Of a stretch of 64,000 bases of DNA, positions 42,609-51,283 are shown piece after piece (within the stretch, counting starts at the first letter, position 1; each line of letters starts with the position of its first letter). The stretch comes from Natrinema sp. HArc-T2 (GTDB lineage: Archaea > Halobacteriota > Halobacteria > Halobacteriales > Natrialbaceae). Under the pieces are notes generated by a model. It was not told where the DNA came from, made no database searches, and saw nothing but the letters and a program-made list of their open reading frames with translations. Location: assembly GCF_041821085.1 (NCBI RefSeq), contig NZ_JBGUAZ010000011.1, positions 1 through 64,000 on the forward strand, in the 5' to 3' direction. The position numbers were made by a program, and so were the translations under genes.

Positions 42609-44186
42609 ATGTCAGAACAGAGTATGCCAACGCTGAAACAGCTCTACGAGTCAGTTCTCAGTCGCTATGAGACTGCGACCGCCATCACCTACGGGAACGA
42701 GACGCTGACCTACGGCGATCTCGACGACGATTCCTCACGCCTCGCCAGTGCACTCGTCGGTCTCGGCCTCCAGACGGAGGAACGTGTGGGGATTTTGATG
42801 TCGAACCGCCCCGAGTACGCCGTCGTCGACATCGCGCTCGCCCGTGCAGGTCTCGCGAGGGTCCCGCTGAACGACATGCTGTCGGCAGCGGACGTCGAGT
42901 ATATGCTGAACAACAGCGAAGCCAGTACGCTCGTCGTGGGTCCGGGGCTCATCGAGACTGCCCGGACGGTCGCTCCAAACGTGTCAACACTAGATCGAGT
43001 CATCACGATCGATGCGTCACCCAGTGCCGAACTGGAGGGCGATTACGACGTCGAATCGTTCGAACGTCTGCTTGAAACGGGTGATTCGGACCCCCCGGAT
43101 GTCTCCGTCTCGAGTTCTACGCTCGCCGGTATCTTTCATACGGGCGGGACGACCGGCGATCCAAAGGGCGTGAAACACACTCAAGAGAACCTCGCACTGA
43201 ACGCGCTCGCACACGCAATCGAACTCGACATCAAACCACGGGACCGGCTCCTGTTGATGACACCACTGCCCCACTCGGCCGGCCTTATCATGGCTGGCGG
43301 GTTGACTCAAGGGAGTACCCACGTAATCACACAGGGGTTCGACGCCGAGCATGCGCTCACCCTCATCGACCAGGCGGAGATCTCCTGGACGTTCATGGTC
43401 CCAACGATGGTGTATCGCGTCCTCGACCTGCTCGACGAACAGGAGTACGACACCTCGTCGCTCGAGACGCTCGTCTACGGCGCAGCACCGATGAAGCCGG
43501 ATCGACTTCGCGAGGGGCTCGACAAACTCGGGAACGTCTTCCTGCAGTTGTACGGCCAGTACGAGACGCCGGATCTCATCACCGTCTTACCGAAGGGCGC
43601 ACACGACCCCGACGACGAGCAACGACTCTCCTCGTGTGGCCTCCCGACCACGATGTGTGAGGTGATGATCGTCGACGACGACGGCGAGCAGGTCCCGCCC
43701 GGCCAGCCGGGCGAAATTCTCGCCCGCGGCGCCTACTCCATGGAAGGGTACTACAAGATGCCCGAAAAGACCGAAGAAACGATAGACAACGGGTGGGTCC
43801 ACACCGGTGACATCGGCAAAACGGACGAGGACGGCTTCGTCTACATTGTCGACCGGGATTCGGACGTCATCGTCAGCGGCGGTATGAACGTCTACTCAGT
43901 TACCGTCGAAGAGGTCATCCAGCAACACGACCAGGTCGCAAACGTCGCCGTCATCGGCGTTCCGGACGACGAGTGGGGTGAAGCGGTCAAGGCCGTCGTC
44001 GTCCCGCAAGACGACACGATCGACCGGGACGAACTGAAGACGTTCTGTGTGGTTCGACTCGCCAACTACGAGGTGCCGAAATCGTTCGATGTCGTCGCGG
44101 AACTCCCGACAACACCCTATGGGAAGATCGACAAAAAACAACTCCGTGGACCCTACTGGAAAGACGAGTCACGTCAGATCAGCTAA
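42609..44186 (+). CDS. Acyl-CoA ligase (ANL family) of the acetone operon
   Basis: A 525-residue ligase with fully canonical motifs: HTGGTTGDPKGVKHT phosphate loop, QLYGQYETPDLI, EGYYKMPEKTEE, NGWVHTGDIGKTDEDGF, DRDSDVIVSGGMNVY, and catalytic Lys in TPYGKIDKKQL. It starts 45 bases after acxC. The likely task is ATP-dependent activation of acetoacetate (or a downstream hydroxyacid) to the CoA ester, which would allow thiolysis to acetyl-CoA. It belongs to the medium-chain/general acyl group and not to the AcsA-like acetoacetyl-CoA synthetase type, so substrate remains an inference from context. Confidence 0.87.
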   Translation: MSEQSMPTLKQLYESVLSRYETATAITYGNETLTYGDLDDDSSRLASALVGLGLQTEERVGILMSNRPEYAVVDIALARAGLARVPLNDMLSAADVEYMLNNSEASTLVVGPGLIETARTVAPNVSTLDRVITIDASPSAELEGDYDVESFERLLETGDSDPPDVSVSSSTLAGIFHTGGTTGDPKGVKHTQENLALNALAHAIELDIKPRDRLLLMTPLPHSAGLIMAGGLTQGSTHVITQGFDAEHALTLIDQAEISWTFMVPTMVYRVLDLLDEQEYDTSSLETLVYGAAPMKPDRLREGLDKLGNVFLQLYGQYETPDLITVLPKGAHDPDDEQRLSSCGLPTTMCEVMIVDDDGEQVPPGQPGEILARGAYSMEGYYKMPEKTEETIDNGWVHTGDIGKTDEDGFVYIVDRDSDVIVSGGMNVYSVTVEEVIQQHDQVANVAVIGVPDDEWGEAVKAVVVPQDDTIDRDELKTFCVVRLANYEVPKSFDVVAELPTTPYGKIDKKQLRGPYWKDESRQIS

Positions 44187-44189
44187 CCC

Positions 44190-44612
44190 ATGGTCTCCAA
44201 GATCGATCACCTCGGTATCCTCGTCGACGACATCGACCGGAACCGGACGCTGTTCGAACGCCTCGGCCTCGAGGTCGGAGCGGTCGAACGAGTCCCGGCG
44301 TTCGGCGTCGAGATCGCCTTCATCAGGGTCGGCGAGAGTCTAGTCGAACTCGTCGAACCAGTCGAACCGGATTCCGGTCTCGCTGCCGATCTCGAGACAG
44401 CAAAACGGCCGGCGGTGTTACACCACGTTGCGTTCCGCGTCGACGACCTCGAAGAGCAACTCGCGGCGTTGCACACGGCTGGCGTGCCACTCGCAGACGA
44501 GGTGCCACGTCAGGGCGCGGGAGACGCGTCCGTCGCCTTTCTCGAGCGACGAGCAGCCAACGGCGTCCGTATCGAACTCGTCGAGCGGCCCACTGACAGT
44601 CCCCTTAGGTAA
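44190..44612 (+). CDS. VOC-superfamily protein, methylmalonyl-CoA epimerase-like
   Basis: A 140-residue protein with two beta-alpha-beta-beta-beta modules: IDHLGILVDDIDRNRTLFER with metal-ligand His, Glu in LVELVEPVEP, VLHHVAFRVDDLEEQLAALH and the final GVRIELVE. These are the metal ligands of methylmalonyl-CoA epimerase and glyoxalase-type enzymes. Methylmalonyl-CoA epimerase is the closest family by motif spacing. It begins 3 bases after the ligase stop and is therefore in the same operon. In an acetone pathway it may epimerise or isomerise a CoA-linked intermediate. Confidence 0.85.
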   Translation: MVSKIDHLGILVDDIDRNRTLFERLGLEVGAVERVPAFGVEIAFIRVGESLVELVEPVEPDSGLAADLETAKRPAVLHHVAFRVDDLEEQLAALHTAGVPLADEVPRQGAGDASVAFLERRAANGVRIELVERPTDSPLR

Positions 44613-44839
44613 CGGATTTGAAAACAACAGGGGTTTTTATGACCCGATAGCGTATGCCAACTACACCCGTGATAATTATCAACAAAGTAGATTATGTTAG
44701 TTCGACTACTGATTCCGTCGTAACGGAGCTGATCTGATAACAATCAATGTCTACACAGTTCCGTGAAGTCCCAACAGTGGGGGCCGACGTGGGGAAAACA
44801 GCGTTCACAGCAGTAGGTTGCAAGGGGTTGTGCTGAACG

Positions 44840-45520
44840 ATGCTTAGAATCGAATTTCAGATCGGGTTAGCGGGGATTTCGGCCCGCCTATTCAACATCG
44901 AAGAACAGGTCACGAGTGTCGAAATTGACAACGCGCTACCAGCTTTCGGTGATATGGTCTTTCTCTTTTTATCAGTTCGGTTCGACTCCGAGATCTCAGT
45001 GGAACAGTTATCAGATCAATTACCATCAATGCAGATCGTCGACGTAACACAGGCAGAGCTGAATCGGCACATCTACTATATCGGTGTGATGGCAGACCAT
45101 TCTGACGCATCCGTTCTATCGCTGTTGACACAAAATCAGGCGATTCCACACCGGATCGTCGGAAAGAACGCTCACCTCGAGGTGATGGCATCCGTTCGTG
45201 ACTGGAACCATCTCAAAGAGGTAGCCAACGCAATCGAAGGTGAGCACGGCTCGCTCGAGTTGCTCGGCACGACGCAGACTGAAAGTATCGGATTTCCACT
45301 CGGGAGCAACAAAATCAAACAGAGCATGTCCGGGAAGTTGTCCAAAGAGCAGTTGGAGGTGCTCGAGACGGCCTACCAGATGGGCTATTTCAAGGTGCCA
45401 CAGGAGGTGACAGCGGAGGAGATCGCAAGCGAATTGGATATCAGCAGGTCGACACTTTCCGCACGCCTTCGCCGCGTCGAGCACAACTTCTGTGCATTGC
45501 TCTTTGGTCCACAAGAATGA
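44840..45520 (+). CDS. Bat-type helix-turn-helix (HTH_10) transcriptional regulator
   Basis: A 226-residue protein with an N-terminal sensor-like region of about 160 residues of the haloarchaeal bacterioopsin-activator class and a C-terminal HTH_10 domain (KLSKEQLEVLETAYQMGYFK, VPQEVTAEEIASELDISRST, LSARLRRVEHNF). It follows the acetone operon by 227 bases and is likely its regulator. Its stop overlaps the start of the next gene (ATGA), so the pair is coupled. Confidence 0.87.
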   Translation: MLRIEFQIGLAGISARLFNIEEQVTSVEIDNALPAFGDMVFLFLSVRFDSEISVEQLSDQLPSMQIVDVTQAELNRHIYYIGVMADHSDASVLSLLTQNQAIPHRIVGKNAHLEVMASVRDWNHLKEVANAIEGEHGSLELLGTTQTESIGFPLGSNKIKQSMSGKLSKEQLEVLETAYQMGYFKVPQEVTAEEIASELDISRSTLSARLRRVEHNFCALLFGPQE

Positions 45521-45915
45521 CGACGATCATCATCATCAAGTCGGTCGAACACGACGCGTCCGTGAGGGAAATCCTCGGATCCGTCGTTGACGAAGGTGAA
45601 CGGGTTCACCTTCTCCGACTGCCGACTGTCCGGTGTCTCGGTCCGCTCATTCAGGAAGTAAACCCCATGATCAACTACGGGGTAGACTACACGATCACCG
45701 CGCTCCCGAAGGGATACGACGTGTCCACGCTCGTCGAGTTCGCGACCGAATTCGACGCAAATCGCATCTGCATCGGAATCTCTGACCGGACACTGACCGG
45801 CAAGGCACGAATCGACGATCTGACCCAATCGATCCTGCTCCACGACGACATTTCCGGCGACTTCGTGGTCGGCGAACACACGATCATCCTGGAGGACCTC
45901 GAGTATGGAGACTAA
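45517..45915 (+). CDS. UspA-like protein
   Basis: A 132-residue protein predicted to have the alternating strand-helix pattern of Usp: TTIIIIKSVEHDASVREIL, then DVSTLVEFATEFDANRICIGI and a variant nucleotide loop SDRTLTGKARIDDLTQSILL, with the closing FVVGEHTIILE. The G-x2-G-x9-G(S/T) motif is only partly kept. I infer a Usp-fold sensor partnered with the Bat-type regulator it is coupled to by a 4-base overlap. The 12505-12906 Usp is a separate, more canonical member. Confidence 0.7.
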   Translation: MTTIIIIKSVEHDASVREILGSVVDEGERVHLLRLPTVRCLGPLIQEVNPMINYGVDYTITALPKGYDVSTLVEFATEFDANRICIGISDRTLTGKARIDDLTQSILLHDDISGDFVVGEHTIILEDLEYGD

Positions 45916-45990
45916 CCGTACGAGACAGTCGCGAGCTAGAATTGGCCCACGAACACCAGTTTACCGAACCAAAGCACTACTCAGTAAACT

Positions 45991-48498
45991 ATGAGCCCGT
46001 CCGATCACGCTGACGACCGACGCGCCGAAGCACGACGCGAGAAAGAAGCGGTACGAGAGAAGCAACGACGCGGGGAAGGGATCGGCTGGAACGGTCGGAC
46101 GCTCCGCGAGCAGCTGGCCGAACTCGAGGACAAAACAGAAGCGACGGGCCACTACTGTGGCCTGTCGGAGCTGACGTTGAAAAACGAGGATCCGATCCGA
46201 TACGAGCAGTTGTACGCGCGCCTCCGCGGCGACCTCGTGACGGCACGCGAGAGGTCGAAGGAAGTGTCCGCGACGCCGATCGTCGAGCAGGAGGGTGAAC
46301 TGTGTTATGGCCTCTTTACTCCGGAGGGCGATTCGATCGCCGTCTCGACGGGGATCATCGTCCACGTCCACACGATGAGCGAGGCGATCAAGTTCATGAT
46401 CAATCACGATTACGAGGAGAGTCCCGGCATCGAGCCCGGAGACATCTTCGTCAACAACGATCCCCACGTCGGTGACGTTCATCCGTGTGATCTTATGACG
46501 ATCATCCCTATCTTCCACGACGGGGAACTCATCGCCTGGGTCGGTGGCGTGAATCACGTCATCGACACCGGCGCGATCGGGCCGGGAAGCATGAACGTCT
46601 CGCAGGCCTCCCGCTTCGGCGACGGTGCCTACTACACGGCTCGCAAGATCGGTGAGAACTTCGAACTCTACAACTCTTGGAAGAAAGAATATCCCGCCAA
46701 GACGCGGACGCCGGACTTCCTGAAACTCGACGAGCGGACGCGGATGACTGGCTGTCTGATGATTCGACACTCGGTCAAAGAGCTGATAGCCGAGCATGGG
46801 ATAGAGACGTTCAAGCAACTCTCTCGTGAAGCCGTTGAGGACGGTCGTCGAGGCTTCCGGAGCCGAATCAAACGAACTCTGTTACCCGGCACGTACCGCG
46901 GTGCCTCGTTCGTCGATGCGCTCTACGAGGGCCAAGAACACGTCACTCGCGAGTACGCCCAGGAGAACCACATCATGCACGCTCCTTCGGAGCTCCACAT
47001 TCGAGCGGATGGGACGTTTCAGGTCTCCTTCGAGGGCGCCAACAAGTGGGGCTGGCATCCGTTTAACTGTACGCCGGCCGCGATACAGGGCGGTATCTGG
47101 GTGATGCTCACGCAGACCGTCATCCCGAACGAGTTGGTCAACGACGGTGCCTACTACGCCTGTGATTTCCACCTGCCGGTCGGTTCGTGGGCCAACACCC
47201 AGAACACGGAGACTGCCCATGCCTACGCCTGGCACTTCCTGGTGTCGGCGTGGGCACCGCTCTGGCAACACCTCTCGAGAGGATACTTCGCCCGCGGCTT
47301 CTGGGAAGAGATCAACGCCGGGAACGCCAACACCTCGAACTGGCTCCAGGGCGGTGGTATCGACCAGTTCGACAAACTCCACGCCGTCAACTCCTTCGAA
47401 TCGGCCTGTGAGGGCGTCGGTGCCCGCTACGTCGACGACGGCGAGCCCCACGCGTCGGCGGTCTGGAACCCCGAGGGCGATATGGGTGATGCCGAAGCGT
47501 GGGAGATGGTCGAACCGCTGCCGTTCCTCGGACGAGCGGTCAAACCGAATACCGGCGGTGTAGGGCGCCGGGCAGGCGGGGCCGGCTTCGAATCCATGCG
47601 AACGGTCAAGGACGTCAGCAGGTGGCTCCTCTACGAGATGGGCAACGGCTACATGACCAGCGACGGCGGCCTCTTCGGTGGCTATCCCGCTGCGTCGGGC
47701 TACATCCTCAACGCTCGGGATACCGACCTCGAGGAGCGCTTCGAGAACGGCGAGGACTACCCACAGCATGACCTCGACCCCGAAAGCGGCGACTTCGAGT
47801 CCAAGGTCGACGGCGAGATCACCCGCCGACCCGAAGGGATCAGCACGCCCAAAGAGTTCGACGACTACGACATGTATCTGAACTACCTCCGTGGCGGCTC
47901 GGGGCTTGGTGATCCACTGGAACGCGACCCTGAAGACGTCCTCTCGGACATCCACGACGGCTACGTCCTGCCCCGCCACGCGGAAGACGCCTACGGTGTC
48001 GTCGTCGAGAAAGTCGACGGCGAAGCCCAACACAACTCCGCCGTCCAGGGCGAGTGGGAACTCGACGAGGAAGCGACCAAAACGCGTCGCCGAGAGAGGC
48101 GCACAGAACGAACTGAGAAAGCACAGCCTGTCTCCGAATGGTATGACGAAGAACGTGAGCGGATTCGTACCCAGAACGATCTCATCGACGACGTAAAAAA
48201 GACCTACGAGAGCAGTATGCGGATGAGTCCCCAGTTCGCCGCCTTCTTCCGTGATTTCTGGGACCTGTCGGATGATTTTGTATTCGACCTCAGCGAGCAG
48301 GCACAGAAATCACTCGACAACCGGTTCGACTCCGGACTCCGACCAATGTGGGACAGCCACACACGAGGGCACAAAACGTGGCTCGAGGTCGATGACGAAC
48401 CGTATGTCCCGTACACGTGGATGGACCGTTCTATTCAGGACCTCCCCGGTCCGGAATCGACGTTTGCCGACCGGGAACGAGCGAGCGACGACGATTGA
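45991..48498 (+). CDS. Second acetone carboxylase alpha subunit paralogue, without its own beta subunit
   Basis: An 835-residue HyuB-type protein colinear with the 39472 gene product over nearly its whole length, with long identical stretches (for example TGAIGPGSMNVSQASRFGDG here against TGAVGPGSMNVSQASRFGDG there). Differences concentrate at the N-terminal extension, around residues 230-260 and the C-terminal tail. No hydantoinase-A or gamma subunit gene is adjacent, so it probably assembles with AcxA and AcxC as an alternative alpha subunit. A substrate range other than acetone (for example butanone) is possible. Intact frame and strong conservation argue against decay. Confidence 0.88.
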   Translation: MSPSDHADDRRAEARREKEAVREKQRRGEGIGWNGRTLREQLAELEDKTEATGHYCGLSELTLKNEDPIRYEQLYARLRGDLVTARERSKEVSATPIVEQEGELCYGLFTPEGDSIAVSTGIIVHVHTMSEAIKFMINHDYEESPGIEPGDIFVNNDPHVGDVHPCDLMTIIPIFHDGELIAWVGGVNHVIDTGAIGPGSMNVSQASRFGDGAYYTARKIGENFELYNSWKKEYPAKTRTPDFLKLDERTRMTGCLMIRHSVKELIAEHGIETFKQLSREAVEDGRRGFRSRIKRTLLPGTYRGASFVDALYEGQEHVTREYAQENHIMHAPSELHIRADGTFQVSFEGANKWGWHPFNCTPAAIQGGIWVMLTQTVIPNELVNDGAYYACDFHLPVGSWANTQNTETAHAYAWHFLVSAWAPLWQHLSRGYFARGFWEEINAGNANTSNWLQGGGIDQFDKLHAVNSFESACEGVGARYVDDGEPHASAVWNPEGDMGDAEAWEMVEPLPFLGRAVKPNTGGVGRRAGGAGFESMRTVKDVSRWLLYEMGNGYMTSDGGLFGGYPAASGYILNARDTDLEERFENGEDYPQHDLDPESGDFESKVDGEITRRPEGISTPKEFDDYDMYLNYLRGGSGLGDPLERDPEDVLSDIHDGYVLPRHAEDAYGVVVEKVDGEAQHNSAVQGEWELDEEATKTRRRERRTERTEKAQPVSEWYDEERERIRTQNDLIDDVKKTYESSMRMSPQFAAFFRDFWDLSDDFVFDLSEQAQKSLDNRFDSGLRPMWDSHTRGHKTWLEVDDEPYVPYTWMDRSIQDLPGPESTFADRERASDDD

Positions 48499-48588
48499 GA
48501 TGGCCTGCGGTCACGAGTACTCGGCGCGATCTCGAACAGTTCGGCGCGGTCGCCGGGCGTGACTGGCAGGGGTACATCAGCTGACTGA

Positions 48589-49043
48589 TCAAATAGGTTC
48601 GATGTTCACGTCCGTTGGCGTCGGATTCCCGATGTTGTCGCCAACGGGACAGCGTTCCTCGACCGTCTCGCTCAACGCATCCAGAGCGTCCCGGTCGGCA
48701 TCAGACTCGACACGGTGATTGTCACACTAAGCTCCTGATAGCCCGCTCGGACGTCGTCGGTCGCGCCGAGGAATTTCCGTGGGTCGAGGGGGCCTTGAAT
48801 CTCGATTTCGACGTTGTCGAGGTCGATTCCACGTTCTTCGGCGACGGTATGGACGACGACGTTGAGGCAACCGGCCCACGCGCCGATGAGGTACTCGACG
48901 GGGTTGGGGCCGTCGTTGGTGCCGCCTAATGCTGCAGGTTCATCGACGACGAACTCGAAGTCCCGCGCCTCGACGACCGTCTTTGTCTCGCTCTCGCTGT
49001 CTGCCGAAACCGCGAACCGTTGGATATGGTCTGTCTCGCTCAT
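48589..49043 (-). pseudogene. OsmC-family protein gene with a 2-base insertion frameshift
   Basis: The N-terminal 105 residues are typical OsmC (TKTVVEARDFEFVVDEP, GPNPVEYLIGAWAGCLNVVVHTVAEERG), including the first active Cys in AGCL. After LSVTIT the frame leads to a short nonsense tail ending at 48672. The adjacent frame continues VESDADRDALDALSETVEER, CPVGDNIGN and PTPTDVNIEPI, and ends at 48589, which is the expected family C-terminus with the second Cys. An ac (gt on the coding strand) duplication at 48710-48713 explains the shift exactly. Loss of the second Cys would abolish peroxidase activity. OsmC proteins reduce organic hydroperoxides. Confidence 0.75.
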
Positions 49044-49106
49044 CGTTTCGTTTGATGGGGCGGTATCTCATCAAGCGACCGACCGGGGGCAGATGCGCCG
49101 CCCTCT

Positions 49107-49367
49107 GTGACGGCCACGTTCCGCGTCGTTCCAGTCGAGCATCCCCAAAACGCTCGTTCGCCGTGGATCGGGATCAGAAAGGCAGTCGTCTCTTCCGGCA
49201 AGTATTTCGAGACGAGTGAGTCAGCAGCGCAACGACTTCGCGAACGGAGCGCCAGCGGAGCCAAACGGCGCGGAGACAGCGTCTACAGAGAAAAGCAGGC
49301 CGAGTACCTCAGGGACCGAGGCAGTTCACTTGTGTTGGTGTACCCAGTTAGTAAGTTTGATAAATGA
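49107..49367 (+). CDS. Small hypothetical protein
   Basis: An 86-residue basic protein: TFRVVPVEHPQNARSPWIGI, a middle helix with ESAAQRLRERSASGAKRR, and YREKQAEYLRDRGSSLVLVY. The strand-helix-strand pattern and VVP...WIGIRKA opening resemble short DUF2188-like haloarchaeal proteins, but the match is weak. Its last 42 bases overlap the convergent zinc-ribbon gene. The YREKQAE motif is repeated at 30812-30840. Confidence 0.4.
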   Translation: MTATFRVVPVEHPQNARSPWIGIRKAVVSSGKYFETSESAAQRLRERSASGAKRRGDSVYREKQAEYLRDRGSSLVLVYPVSKFDK

Positions 49368-49505
49368 TGATTCGTCACACCCGCCACACGAATCAGGAGG
49401 CTCGAACGTATGCTCGCCGCCGGATTCGTGGATCGGTGTGCCAGCATGAATTATCTGACATTTTTCGCAGACGTACTGTACCGGTTTCTCTGGAGCGTGC
49501 GCCAT
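49326..49505 (-). CDS. Small zinc-ribbon protein
   Basis: A 59-residue protein with two CxxC pairs (YVCEKCQII and SCGGCDES) 24-28 residues apart, which would bind one zinc. This matches the general pattern of small haloarchaeal zinc-finger proteins (rubrerythrin-like ribbon). The start MAHAPEKPVQYV is preferred since the ribbon begins within 12 residues. No function can be given. Confidence 0.6.
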   Translation of the reverse strand: MAHAPEKPVQYVCEKCQIIHAGTPIHESGGEHTFEPPDSCGGCDESSFIKLTNWVHQHK

Positions 49506-49625
49506 GATACCACTGGTGGCAATATCATACATAGAACTGTTGGCTCCACACCCGGAATTAATTGGAGACTGAGAGTTCCGTTCTCACCGAACAAACGAGG
49601 AGACAGAGCTTCGATAGCAGCGGTT

Positions 49626-49751
49626 TCACCTGCTCTTGAGCCAGCCAGCGTCGGCGGCGATGGCATATAGTTCGTAGGCGAACACGATCGCAACGCCGAG
49701 GAGTGCGCCCCACAGCAACACGGCAAACAGCGTCGGACCGAGGACGGCCAT
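49626..49751 (-). CDS. 41-residue membrane protein coupled to the symporter gene
   Basis: The ATG (complement at 49749-49751) overlaps the symporter stop (TGATG), and the frame runs to TGA at 49626-49628. The product has one long hydrophobic segment (LFAVLLWGALLGVAIVFAYE) followed by AIAADAGWLKSR. The coupling, GC-rich third positions and a plausible transmembrane helix support a real gene. By analogy with small DUF3311-type partners of bacterial and archaeal SSS symporters, it may be an accessory subunit. It is short enough to be missed by usual length cut-offs. Confidence 0.65.
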   Translation of the reverse strand: MAVLGPTLFAVLLWGALLGVAIVFAYELYAIAADAGWLKSR

Positions 49752-51283
49752 CAGTCACGCACCTCCCCGCCGTCGGTCGTCGGCTCGTCGAGTCGCTGGA
49801 TTTCGGTCGTGAGCTCGCCGTGGTCGTACTCGCCGGCGAAAAGTCGCGCCGCAACCAGCGTCGCGGCAGTCGAGACGAGGAAAGCCCCACCGAAGGCGGT
49901 CAGATAGAGCGGGTCCGCGGCTGGAAGGAGACCACCGAGGACCGGAATCGAGCGCAAGCGGCCAGCGAAATCGGGGAAGTACGCGAGCCCGACCGCGAGC
50001 CCGAGCACGCTACTGGCGAGTGCGCCTGCACCGGTGAGCCGCTCCGAGTAAAGGCCATATAGAAGCGGGAACGCGACCGCCGCACCGAGCAGATCGGCGA
50101 GGAAAAAGAGTCGGAGGACGCTCCGGGCCCGCAGGCTGACGTAGATCGCACTCACAGCGACGACAACGGTCAGCAGTCGTGCGCCGAGTTTGAGCGCCCG
50201 GTCGTCCGGGTCGGACAGCAGCCGGGGAAGATCCGCAGTGACGATGCTCGAGAGCGCGTTGAACAGCGTATCGACGGAACTCATCACTAGCAAGAGCGCG
50301 AGGAGGACGACCGCAAGAACGATCCATTCGGGGAAGGCGGTCTGCAAGAGGATGAAGAAGGCGATATCGGCGTTGTATGCCGAACTCGTCACGTCGGTCA
50401 CGATATCGGCGCTGCCGGCGGCGACGAGGCCAAAGAGACCCGCGAGGAAGACGATGAGGCCGTTCGCGATGATGGCGTTACGAAAGCCGCGTTCGACCGT
50501 CTGTCCGTCCTCGGCGGCGTAGATTCGCTGCCACCACATTTGGTTGATCAACTCGGCGCCGAGAATCGCAAAGGCCAGCGCGAGCCCGAACTGGAGGCCT
50601 GGGACGAAGCCAGGATCAAGCAGTGATGGATTCGTAGACGTGATTCCGGCATGGATCTCGCCGGCACCGCCGAGTGAGACGATCGCACCCGCGAAGGCAA
50701 CGACCAGTAGTGGGAGGACGAGCAACGCCTGAATCGAGTCAGTGAAGATCGACGCCCGGAGCCCACCGTAGCTCGTATACAACAGGACGAACCCGCCGAC
50801 GAGGACGGCGGTCTGCCACTGCGGGACGCCGGCCACGAGCGAGAGCGCGCCGGCGATCCCGGTTAGCTCGGCGGCCAGGAAGACGAACATGTACAGCCCA
50901 CTCACGAGCAGGACGAACGCGTACATCGCCGTGCCGTAGCGGGCGTGGGCGTACTCGGTCAGTGAGTGACCGTTCGGGATCACCTCCCGAATTCGTGGCC
51001 CAACTCTCGAGTAGGCGAGCATCGGGAGCGCCTCGCCGATCGCGTAGCCGACGACGGCGGCGATTCCGAAACTCGCGCCAGCCTCCGGAGCCGCCAGCAG
51101 AATCCAGACGCCCATCACGGAGGCGACGAGCGTCGCCGTCATCCGTCCGGTTCCGGTCGAATTTCGAGCCGTGATCAGGTCTTCGACGGTTCCGACCGTC
51201 CGTCGCGAGTACCAGAGACCGGCGGCGGTGAACCCGACAAGTACTGCGACGGTCAGGCCGATCGCGACGGTCGTGCTCACCAC
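49751..51283 (-). CDS. Sodium:solute symporter (SSS family), probable thiamin-pyrimidine transporter
   Basis: A 510-residue protein with about 13 membrane segments and SSS features (RRTVGTVEDLITARNSTGTG at the start, LLVSGLYMFVFLAAELTGIAG, then SYGGLRASIFTDSIQALL). Sodium-coupled uptake is expected. The gene overlaps the upstream TenA-type gene by 7 bases and is followed by a coupled 41-residue membrane protein. Its position after two TenA genes suggests uptake of hydroxymethylpyrimidine or its degraded precursors. Start is GTG at 51283, with a second GTG next to it. Confidence 0.85.
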   Translation of the reverse strand: MVSTTVAIGLTVAVLVGFTAAGLWYSRRTVGTVEDLITARNSTGTGRMTATLVASVMGVWILLAAPEAGASFGIAAVVGYAIGEALPMLAYSRVGPRIREVIPNGHSLTEYAHARYGTAMYAFVLLVSGLYMFVFLAAELTGIAGALSLVAGVPQWQTAVLVGGFVLLYTSYGGLRASIFTDSIQALLVLPLLVVAFAGAIVSLGGAGEIHAGITSTNPSLLDPGFVPGLQFGLALAFAILGAELINQMWWQRIYAAEDGQTVERGFRNAIIANGLIVFLAGLFGLVAAGSADIVTDVTSSAYNADIAFFILLQTAFPEWIVLAVVLLALLLVMSSVDTLFNALSSIVTADLPRLLSDPDDRALKLGARLLTVVVAVSAIYVSLRARSVLRLFFLADLLGAAVAFPLLYGLYSERLTGAGALASSVLGLAVGLAYFPDFAGRLRSIPVLGGLLPAADPLYLTAFGGAFLVSTAATLVAARLFAGEYDHGELTTEIQRLDEPTTDGGEVRD

